Shown here: positions 58,395 through 64,000 of the stretch, one piece after another
How the letters are laid out: the number at the start of each line of letters is the position of its first letter
Numbering within the stretch: position 1 is the first letter of the stretch
Assembly: GCA_035652815.1 (NCBI GenBank)
Contig: DASRDB010000003.1
Span: 806,001-870,000 of the forward strand
DNA from: DASRDB01 sp035652815
GTDB lineage: Bacteria; Chloroflexota; Ktedonobacteria; Ktedonobacterales; Ktedonobacteraceae
Direction of reading: 5' to 3'
DNA: 64,000 nt
Notes under the pieces: generated by a model
Database searches by the model: none
What the model was told of the DNA's origin: nothing
What the model saw: only the letters and a program-made list of their open reading frames with translations
Program-made: the position numbers and the translations under genes

Positions 58395-59009
58395 ATGAAT
58401 AAGTCGTATGAAGCCCTTTTCGAGGCTATCCGTGCAAAATGCCAAAAAGAACAGTGGTTTGGCCCGCAATTAGGGAGTCCTACGATGAGTCAACATGTTC
58501 CTCCTGACGACCCTAATCATTTTGGCTTCGTCTATCCGCCCGCCACTGAAGAACAGCTTCACATTACCGAAGAACGCCTCGGATTTGCCCTTCCACCATT
58601 GTTGCACGCTTTATATGCCAATGTCGCCAACGGGGGATTTGGGCCTGGATTAGGTTTGCATGGGGCTTATGGCGGCTATAAAGGAAGCTACCCTGATGAT
58701 GATAGTTCATTGCCAACGCAAAAGCATAAAGGACCTACCATTCGCTACGACACCTATCACAAGCTCGCAACCGAAACAATCAAGCCGGGCCAAATGCCAC
58801 GTATGCGTATTCCCTGGGGAACATCTCTACTACATACGCTAGAACTCTGTGATCTGGGATGCTGTGTAAAGGCTTGCATCGACGATCACGAGCGCATGTA
58901 CTTGCAGGCTCCCAGCGCGGATGATGACTACTATATACTCAGACAATTACCCTATACCTTTGAGGAATGGCTCTGGCGATGGGTACGTGATGAAGACCTT
59001 TTTAAGTAA
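58395..59009 (+). CDS. SMI1/KNR4 (SUKH) family protein, putative immunity protein
   Basis: A 204-residue cytosolic protein. The SUKH core shows YPPATEEQLHITEERLGFAL followed by PPLLHALYANVANGGFGPG, the signature L-G-x-x-L-P-x-x-L-x-x-L-Y-x-x-x-N-G-G. A C-terminal helix with 'LPYTFEEWLWRWVRDEDLF' ends the domain. SUKH proteins neutralise nuclease and deaminase toxins by direct binding. It follows a putative deaminase on the same strand. A GTG at 58386 could extend the protein by three residues; the upstream binding site is weak for both starts. Confidence 0.8.
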   Translation: MNKSYEALFEAIRAKCQKEQWFGPQLGSPTMSQHVPPDDPNHFGFVYPPATEEQLHITEERLGFALPPLLHALYANVANGGFGPGLGLHGAYGGYKGSYPDDDSSLPTQKHKGPTIRYDTYHKLATETIKPGQMPRMRIPWGTSLLHTLELCDLGCCVKACIDDHERMYLQAPSADDDYYILRQLPYTFEEWLWRWVRDEDLFK

Positions 59010-59056
59010 GCATAGAGGCATAGACAGCAACAAGCGTTAGATAACACCAAATTAAC

Positions 59057-59944
59057 TTAATGCTCCAAAGAAGGAACTTCCGTCTGCCACTCATAAGGCT
59101 TCACCACCTTCACATCCACCGACGTATCCGGCGCAGGTTGGCGCAACAACACTCGCTTTACTTCTCGAAACAGGCCGCCGAACAACTTCCAGATGCTGAC
59201 AGCGCGCACTACCAGGCCAGTCTTTCCATCTGTCGCGGATGATGCTAACCACACCGCTTTCTCCGCCGGAACTTCTGACGGATTGGCGAACAGGCGAATG
59301 ATCGTGCTGAAATAACGCAGCCGCTTCTCATATCCCTCGACGGCATCGACTTTGCGCAGCAGATCGGTAATCACCAGCCCTGGATTGAAGGCGTAAATGC
59401 CGATGCGCCTGTCTCGCTTATGCTCTTTCGCCAGTGCAACCGTAAAGTTGCGCACCCAGGCCTTGCTGGATGCATAGGCATTTTGCAGAGGTACCGGCTC
59501 ATTATCGCCGCGTCCCAGCAGGTTAATCAGCTTCCCGCCGCTCTCCTGCTGTGTAAAGTAGTGCAGGGCGACCATCGAACCGTAGTATTCGCCGAGCATA
59601 TTGGTCTGCACCACGCGCAAGAAATCTTCTGGACTCACGGCTACCGTTGGCCCATAGACACCGCCATAGCCCGCGTTATTGACCCAGATGTCAATTTTAC
59701 CAAACTCGCGTACAGCCTGTTCAGCCAGCGCCTTCACCTGCTCCAGGTCACTGACATCAGTAATCCGGTAGCTTACCTTTCTGCCCTGTTCTCGCAGCGT
59801 CGAAACATCCTGCTCCAATTCGCGCTCCGACCGCCCGGAGAGCATCACAGCCGCACCCTCTCGCGCATAGGCCTGAGCAATTGCCAGCCCAAGCCCACGA
59901 GTGCTGCCCGTGATAACCGCTACTTTTCCCTCAAGGACGCCCAT
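59057..59944 (-). CDS. Short-chain dehydrogenase/reductase
   Basis: A 295-residue NAD(P)-dependent oxidoreductase. The cofactor motif TGSTRGLGLAIA lies at about residues 13-24, NNAGYGG at about 90, and the catalytic pair in YASSKAWVRNF (Tyr and Lys about 160-165). A C-terminal tail of about 40 residues beyond the usual fold is hydrophobic and basic ('SIWKLFGGLFREVKRVLLRQ') and may touch the membrane. It is third of a minus-strand operon: TetR regulator, membrane protein, SDR. The substrate is unknown. Confidence 0.9.
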   Translation of the reverse strand: MGVLEGKVAVITGSTRGLGLAIAQAYAREGAAVMLSGRSERELEQDVSTLREQGRKVSYRITDVSDLEQVKALAEQAVREFGKIDIWVNNAGYGGVYGPTVAVSPEDFLRVVQTNMLGEYYGSMVALHYFTQQESGGKLINLLGRGDNEPVPLQNAYASSKAWVRNFTVALAKEHKRDRRIGIYAFNPGLVITDLLRKVDAVEGYEKRLRYFSTIIRLFANPSEVPAEKAVWLASSATDGKTGLVVRAVSIWKLFGGLFREVKRVLLRQPAPDTSVDVKVVKPYEWQTEVPSLEH

Positions 59945-59959
59945 CTTTGCCTCTCCCTT

Positions 59960-60991
59960 CTATGAAGTGGCTACAGACTTCGCGCGCTGCCAGCCTGTCA
60001 CGCGCACAATCAGACCAAGTATCAAGGCCAGCACAATGACCGCAGGATAGTCAATCAGTGGAATCGCCGCGACTTCCCATAAATGGCTCCAACCCCGTGA
60101 AGCGTAAACGGCGACTACACCCGCGATGAACAGCGCCAGAAAGCCCCATTTCATCCAGGGCCTCAAGTCCAGGCCGTGCATCTGGGTGATGAGGAAGATT
60201 CCGGCGAAGCCAAACAGGAACATCGGCCACAAGCCATGCCCCTGATAGAGCGCAACCATCGTGCCATGCACCAGCACCAGTACCTCTTGCGTAAATGTCC
60301 AGTAGCGATTGATGTGAATGCGCGTGAAGAAAAGGCTGCTCTGCAACATCAACAGGAACATATAGAAAAACCCGACGAGGTGGCCCGACGTATTCTCCAT
60401 CGGGTGGTACCAGAACGTATAAATGATCGCCCAGGAAAAGAAGTAGCCGTGATACTTGCGCGCAAACTGGATAACGCGCTGCGAAAAGGGCAGCTTCTTC
60501 CCCACGATCAGGCCGCGTCGATTGTTCTCCATCAACAACACCCACACCAGCAGCACAATCACCGACCCCTGTGAACTGAAGACCGAGACGTTCTGCGCCA
60601 GCCCATCATACCAGATATGCGTCTGCACGAAATGCAGCAGAATGAAAAAGGCGTTCATGCCCAGAGCAATGATATTAATACGATGCAGCCCGGTCGTATA
60701 TTTCTTGACGTGTGTCTGCGCATACCAGATGGTTCCCCAGCTAGCGACCTGGTGCAGCGCGTAAAAGCCCCAGGCCGTAATCTCGGCTGGCAGGCTCGGC
60801 GCGGGCAGCTTCCAGAAATACCATGCTGGCCCTTGCTGCGGCAGGTGCGGGAACACTTTCAGCGCGTCACCCGTTAGCCAGATCACGCCCGTAAATACGG
60901 CGCTGAAAGCGATACCAAGCCACAAGGCCAGCACATCTTTTCGTACAGGCCGCCTCTCTATAGCGGTGGTTGTATGTGAAATTGTCGCCAT
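59960..60991 (-). CDS. Multi-pass membrane protein of the TetR operon
   Basis: A 343-residue protein with about nine transmembrane helices from residue 23 on, with conserved-looking segments 'WGFYALHQVASWGTIWYAQT' and 'RINIIALGMNAFFILLHFVQTH' cut by histidines within helices (HFVQTHIWYDGL; GYFFSWAIIYTFWYH). I do not recognise the family. GGAGTG lies before the ATG at 60991; an earlier in-frame start at 61039 overlaps the TetR gene end. The gap to the TetR gene is 13 bases and to the SDR gene 15 bases, so all three are one operon. Confidence 0.65.
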   Translation of the reverse strand: MATISHTTTAIERRPVRKDVLALWLGIAFSAVFTGVIWLTGDALKVFPHLPQQGPAWYFWKLPAPSLPAEITAWGFYALHQVASWGTIWYAQTHVKKYTTGLHRINIIALGMNAFFILLHFVQTHIWYDGLAQNVSVFSSQGSVIVLLVWVLLMENNRRGLIVGKKLPFSQRVIQFARKYHGYFFSWAIIYTFWYHPMENTSGHLVGFFYMFLLMLQSSLFFTRIHINRYWTFTQEVLVLVHGTMVALYQGHGLWPMFLFGFAGIFLITQMHGLDLRPWMKWGFLALFIAGVVAVYASRGWSHLWEVAAIPLIDYPAVIVLALILGLIVRVTGWQRAKSVATS

Positions 60992-61004
60992 GTCTTCACT
61001 CCAC

Positions 61005-61592
61005 TTATTTGCCCACAATGCCATTGCTGAGCATATCAAGCATGATTTTCACTAATTCCTGTTTCGACCCCTGCACATAGCTGGCAGGCAAATTATCAAT
61101 GCCCTCAATCAGCGAAAGAAACATTCCGGCATAGGTTGCGCTGCGCGCCAGTTTCTCCGGGTTGTCTTGCAACGCATTCTGAAAGATGGCAACCAGCGGC
61201 TGCAACAGCGACGAGTACACAATCTTCCGCAGTTGCTCCGCTGCCTCGTCGCTGATAGCAGGCATATCGGACTGCATCATGCGTCCAAGATACATGGTCG
61301 GTTGCGCCAGCATCCAGTTCGCCGCCGCTTCCAGCCGCTCATACCAACCATTCCGCGCCGAGGCAATCGCTCGCTCCAATCCCTCTCGATATCGTTGCAT
61401 GCGCCGCGCCGTCACCTCAACATACAACTCCTCTTTGCCACGCGGAAAATGATAGTACAGCGAAGCATGCTTGATACCCACCGCCTGCCCAATATCCCGC
61501 AGCGTCACCGCCGCATACCCGCGCCCCGCGAACAGCCGCTCCGCCGCCTCTAACACTCGTTCTCGCGCAATCACCTGTGATTGCTTTGCCAT
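61005..61592 (-). CDS. TetR-family repressor
   Basis: A 195-residue regulator. The N-terminal HTH is ARERVLEAAERLFAGRGYAA then VTLRDIGQAVGIKHASLYYH and FPRGKEELY. The C-terminal ligand domain is helical. The ATG at 61592 has AGGTGA five bases upstream; a GTG at 61601 is an alternative. A palindrome CTACCAGTTGGTAG at 61606-61619, 14 bases before the start, is a probable autoregulatory operator. It heads the operon with the membrane protein and SDR. Confidence 0.9.
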   Translation of the reverse strand: MAKQSQVIARERVLEAAERLFAGRGYAAVTLRDIGQAVGIKHASLYYHFPRGKEELYVEVTARRMQRYREGLERAIASARNGWYERLEAAANWMLAQPTMYLGRMMQSDMPAISDEAAEQLRKIVYSSLLQPLVAIFQNALQDNPEKLARSATYAGMFLSLIEGIDNLPASYVQGSKQELVKIMLDMLSNGIVGK

Positions 61593-61605
61593 ATTTATCA
61601 CCTAC

Positions 61606-61619
61606 CTACCAGTTGGTAG
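61606..61619. promoter_or_regulatory. Palindromic operator of the TetR operon
   Basis: CTACCAGTTGGTAG, a perfect 6+2+6 inverted repeat immediately upstream of the TetR ribosome binding site. Its size and place fit a TetR autorepression site. Confidence 0.6.
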
Positions 61620-61879
61620 ATGTAAATGTAGCATCGATTTTTGTTTGTGTCAAGGGAGAAAGCATTGAGTAGGATAGCTGAAATTGCTTAACGATTCGGT
61701 ACTACAAAGTGAGGCCTTTAAATAGCAACTCCTCAATTGTTTTTTTACCCATGCGAATAGTGTTACAAAACTACCTCCAGGTGTACATTCCTACCCTTTC
61801 CATTTCTTGGTCTGAACTGCATAATGGAAAGTAGGAAACAAATCAAGAAGAGTAGAAAAGCATTACAGGGAGATTATTT

Positions 61880-62470
61880 ATGCCGGACATCTACATCCAT
61901 CCTACCGCCGAAGTCTCGTCCGAAGCCGAAGTCGGCGCAGGGACGCGCATCTGGAGGCAGGCTCACATCCGCGAACACGCTCGCGTCGGCAACAACTGCA
62001 ACATTGGCAAAGGCGTCTACATTGATGCGCACGTGAAGATCGGCTCGAACGTCAAAATCCAGAATCATGCTTCTATTTTCGAGGGCGTCGCGCTTGAAGA
62101 CGGCGTCTTTATTGGCCCGCACGTCTGCTTCACCAACGACATGTTCCCCCGCGCCATTACCCCCGACGGCAAACTCAAAAGCGCCGACGACTGGCAAATC
62201 ACGCCCACACTCGTCAAATATGGCGCATCGATTGGCGCAGGCTCCGTCATCGTCTGTGGCATCACCATCGGCGAATTCGCCCTGGTAGGAGCCGGTTCCG
62301 TCGTCACCCGCGATGTTGCCCCGCACGCGCTCGTCTTCGGCAATCCCGCCCGCCAGCATGGCTATGTCTGCCGTTGCGCCCGCCGCCTCTCGGATGTTCA
62401 AGAACAAGGAGATATGCTTTTGGGAGTATGCGAAGTTTGTGGGCAGATTGAGTTTTCCAGACGCCTGTAA
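61880..62470 (+). CDS. Left-handed beta-helix acyltransferase (WlbB/WbpD-like)
   Basis: A 196-residue hexapeptide-repeat transferase. Repeats run from about residue 5 to 150 ('IHPTAEVSSEAEVGAGTRIW', 'GNNCNIGKGVYIDAHVKIGS', ASIGAGSVIVCGITIGEFAL), with the loop 'TNDMFPRAITPDGKLKSADD' between coils typical of UDP-2-acetamido-3-amino-glucuronate N-acetyltransferases. It would acetylate a UDP-aminosugar for surface polysaccharide. The C-terminus ends in a short cysteine cluster (CRCARR...GVCEVCG), which may bind zinc and is not part of the usual fold. AGGGAG precedes the ATG. Confidence 0.85.
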   Translation: MPDIYIHPTAEVSSEAEVGAGTRIWRQAHIREHARVGNNCNIGKGVYIDAHVKIGSNVKIQNHASIFEGVALEDGVFIGPHVCFTNDMFPRAITPDGKLKSADDWQITPTLVKYGASIGAGSVIVCGITIGEFALVGAGSVVTRDVAPHALVFGNPARQHGYVCRCARRLSDVQEQGDMLLGVCEVCGQIEFSRRL

Positions 62471-62589
62471 AAATACTGGACGCCTTGAGTAGGATATAAT
62501 AAAGAGGAGCCTTTTCAGAAAAATCTCTAAAATCCCAGCAAAAAACCACTTTACAACCCCCCTAGACTATGCTATCATATATCGCGTCC

Positions 62590-62665
62590 GGGGATGTAGC
62601 TCAGCTGGGAGAGCGCGACAATCGCACTGTCGAGGTCAGGGGTTCGAGCCCCCTCATCTCCACCA
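62590..62665 (+). tRNA. tRNA-Ala (anticodon CGC)
   Basis: 76 bases folding as a full cloverleaf: acceptor GGGGATG/CATCTCC with one G-T pair, D arm GCTC/GAGC with AGCTGGGA loop, anticodon stem CGACA/TGTCG with loop ATCGCAC (anticodon CGC), T arm AGGGG TTCGAGC CCCCT, and encoded CCA. Reads GCG. Confidence 0.95.
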
Positions 62666-62695
62666 GGTATTCTGTACCATTCCTTCGCAAATGCC

Positions 62696-62724
62696 TTGCA
62701 AATCGCAAAGCGTTATGGTATAGT
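62696..62724 (+). promoter_or_regulatory. Promoter of the leuS T-box leader
   Basis: TTGCAA (62696-62701), 17 bases, TATAGT (62719-62724). The start would be near 62731, just ahead of T-box Stem I. Confidence 0.6.
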
Positions 62725-62884
62725 ATACTACACATTCGAGAAATGAATCGTGCGACGAGCAGGAGTAGTAGGTCACTACAACATACAGAGAGTAGCCGGA
62801 TGGTGCAAGGCTACACACATCTGACCGAACTCGCCTGTGAGCTGCAAGTGTGAAAGCAGTGAGTCAGCAACCATTGCTTAGCGC

Positions 62885-62913
62885 TTGCCGGAACGCCCGT
62901 TATCGCGTACAAT
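62885..62913 (+). promoter_or_regulatory. Possible internal promoter for tRNA-Ala(GGC)
   Basis: TTGCCG (62885-62890), exactly 17 bases, then TACAAT (62908-62913). It would start transcription near 62920, about 17 bases before the tRNA. The overlapping GTTATC (62899-62904) is also a sequence often seen in T-box leaders, so the stretch may serve both or only one of these roles. Confidence 0.5.
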
Positions 62914-62936
62914 GAGTTCACTATCTCACATTACCT

Positions 62937-63012
62937 GGGCCTGTAGCGCAGCTGGAAGAGCGCATCCATGGCATGGATGAGGTCAGGGGTTCGAGCCCCC
63001 TCAGGTCCACCA
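62937..63012 (+). tRNA. tRNA-Ala (anticodon GGC), inside the leuS leader
   Basis: 76 bases with a complete cloverleaf: acceptor GGGCCTG/CAGGTCC (one G-T), D arm GCGC..., anticodon stem CATCC/GGATG with loop ATGGCAT (anticodon GGC), T arm AGGGG TTCGAGC CCCCT, encoded CCA. Reads GCC. Its position between the T-box Stem I and antiterminator of leuS is exceptional. Confidence 0.93.
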
Positions 63013-63187
63013 CTTCCTTTTCTGAGATGGTGATAAACAAGGGTGGTACCACGAAATGGCCTTTCGTCCCGCGAGGATGAAAGGTTTTTTCTTATCTCCT
63101 CATTATTTCTTTTTTGCCTGTTTATTTCGTCATAGGTGAATTGTTACTGGATTTATTCATGTTTTTACGGAACGGGGAGGCTGTGTT

Positions 63188-64000
63188 ATGATTACACGCA
63201 CCAGGTACAGTCCAAAGGAAATCGAGAAAAAATGGCAGACGCAGTGGGAGGCTGAAAACCTGTATCACGCCCCCGACGACTCGCCGAAGCCCAAGTTCTA
63301 TAATCTGGTCATGCTGCCGTATCCATCCGGCGACCTGCACATCGGCCACTGGTACAACTACTCTGGCGCGGATGCCTATGGCCGCTACATGCGCATGAAC
63401 GGCTACAACGTCATGCAGCCCATCGGCTTCGATGCCTTTGGCCTGCCCGCCGAAAACGCCGCCATCTCGCGTGGTGTCCAGGCCCGCACCTGGACTCTGT
63501 CCAATATCGACAACATGCGCCTGCAACTGCGCAGGATGGGCGCGCAATGGGACTGGGAGCGCGAAATCATCTCCTGCCAGCCTGACTACTACAAATGGAC
63601 GCAGTGGCTGTTCCTGCAATTCTACAAGCACGACCTGGCCTATCGCACCAAAGCGCCCGCCAACTGGTGTCCAAGCTGCAACACCACGCTGGCGAACGAA
63701 CAGGTGCTGGCAAATGGCACCTGCGAGCGCTGCGGTACAGTTGTCATCCGCAAAGAGATCGACCAGTGGCTGTTCCGCATCACCAAATATGCTGAAGAAC
63801 TGCTGGACTTCTCGAAAATCGAATGGCCCGAAAAGACCGTGACGATGCAGCGCAACTGGATCGGGCGCAGCGAGGGAGCCGAGATTCGCTTCTACACTGA
63901 GATCGACGGTCAACGCGAAGAAATCCCCGTCTTCACCACCCGCCCGGACACCATCTATGGCGCAACCTTCTTCGTGCTGGCCCCGGAACATCCCTGGGTC
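63188..64000 (+). CDS. leuS: Leucyl-tRNA synthetase (5' part, runs off the window)
   Basis: Charges tRNA-Leu. The first 271 residues are present, and the frame is open to the window end. The class I HIGH motif is in VMLPYPSGDLHIGHWYNY (about residues 39-56), followed by 'MQPIGFDAFGLPAENAAI' and the zinc-ribbon insertion CPSCNTTLANEQVLANGTCE then RCG. The start of the editing domain is visible at 'TTRPDTIYGATFFVLAPEH', where the threonine-rich motif of LeuRS lies. GGGGAGG is eight bases before the ATG. It is controlled by the T-box leader directly upstream. Confidence 0.97.
   Translation, partial: MITRTRYSPKEIEKKWQTQWEAENLYHAPDDSPKPKFYNLVMLPYPSGDLHIGHWYNYSGADAYGRYMRMNGYNVMQPIGFDAFGLPAENAAISRGVQARTWTLSNIDNMRLQLRRMGAQWDWEREIISCQPDYYKWTQWLFLQFYKHDLAYRTKAPANWCPSCNTTLANEQVLANGTCERCGTVVIRKEIDQWLFRITKYAEELLDFSKIEWPEKTVTMQRNWIGRSEGAEIRFYTEIDGQREEIPVFTTRPDTIYGATFFVLAPEHPWV

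Larger units (their letters stand above)
62731..63090 (+). promoter_or_regulatory. T-box leader of leuS, containing a tRNA-Ala gene
   Basis: Stem I shows AGGAGTAGTA (62761-62770), AGAGAG (62787-62792), the distal loop GGTGCAA (62802-62808, matching GGUGNRA) and a specifier candidate CTC (Leu, 62830-62832). The antiterminator box AGGGTGGTACCACG is at 63040-63053, and the terminator CCTTTCGTCCC...GATGAAAGG plus TTTTTT ends at 63090. Between Stem I and antiterminator lies tRNA-Ala(GGC) (62937-63012), enclosed by CACTATCTCA (62919-62928) and TGAGATGGTG (63023-63032), which pair with one G-U. Confidence 0.8.

Noticed and set aside
62899..62904. GTTATC taken as proof of T-box linker structure
   Set aside because: The same bases form part of a good promoter spacer for the tRNA-Ala gene, so alone they do not count as evidence for either.
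63122..63991. 289-codon frame opposite the start of leuS
   Set aside because: It covers the leuS coding strand, whose product is clearly recognised, so the opposite frame is a shadow.

Overview
The window reads as a chromosomal segment of a soil-type member of the Chloroflexota, most likely class Ktedonobacteria. This is inferred from the mix of T-box-controlled synthetase genes, NarL-type two-component signalling, Ser/Thr kinase, XRE-TPR and STAND regulators, and the very frequent intergenic palindromic repeats. No sequence search was possible, so the taxonomic call is moderate. Nearly all genes look intact. There is no prophage, transposase, integrase, rRNA operon or CRISPR array. Two tRNA genes lie at the right end.

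Layout. 0-12.5 kb: a membrane protein, purB coupled to a GT-type membrane protein and type II IPP isomerase, mobA, a receptor-like Ser/Thr kinase with a downstream membrane alpha/beta hydrolase, a DUF1611/dipeptide-epimerase pair (DgcN/DgcA-like), and rpsU with a long leader. 13-20.7 kb: an HD protein, a Cas4-like nuclease apparently split into two membrane proteins, a NarL-type response regulator plus sensor kinase, an ABC exporter, and a pentapeptide-repeat protein. The kinase/ABC module is flanked by about 80 bp of duplicated sequence taken from the 3' end of the nuclease gene. 20.8-33.6 kb: a TIGR00300-type LOR/SDH protein, aquaporin, aminoglycoside-nucleotidyltransferase-like protein, CGNR regulator facing a 42-codon membrane peptide, ABM protein, WYL regulator, adhesin-like DUF4097 protein, DinB-like and YcaQ-like proteins, an MFS/YkoP-like fusion and L-lactate permease. 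33.8-43.7 kb: secA with a large extra N-terminal segment, the glyoxylate shunt (aceA, aceB), a Nudix hydrolase, an MFS exporter and a Yip1 protein. 43.8-52.5 kb: two regulators (XRE-TPR and XRE-STAND) flank a string of four tiny genes; a SnoaL/SnoaL/FAD-oxidase cluster follows. 52.7-64 kb: two consecutive threonyl-tRNA synthetase genes, each behind a T-box; a putative secreted deaminase toxin with a SUKH immunity protein; a TetR/membrane protein/SDR operon; a hexapeptide acetyltransferase; two tRNA-Ala genes; and the start of leuS behind a T-box leader.

The most unusual points are: the tRNA-Ala(GGC) gene lying inside the leuS T-box leader, between Stem I and the antiterminator; a second ThrRS that has lost two of the four editing-site residues and whose T-box leader carries an inserted palindromic repeat; the two-gene membrane Cas4-like nuclease with the duplication of its 3' end beyond the neighbouring signalling/ABC module; the deaminase-SUKH pair; and the four-microgene cassette between two regulators. 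Palindromic repeat families occupy many of the intergenic gaps and often lie where transcripts would need to end.
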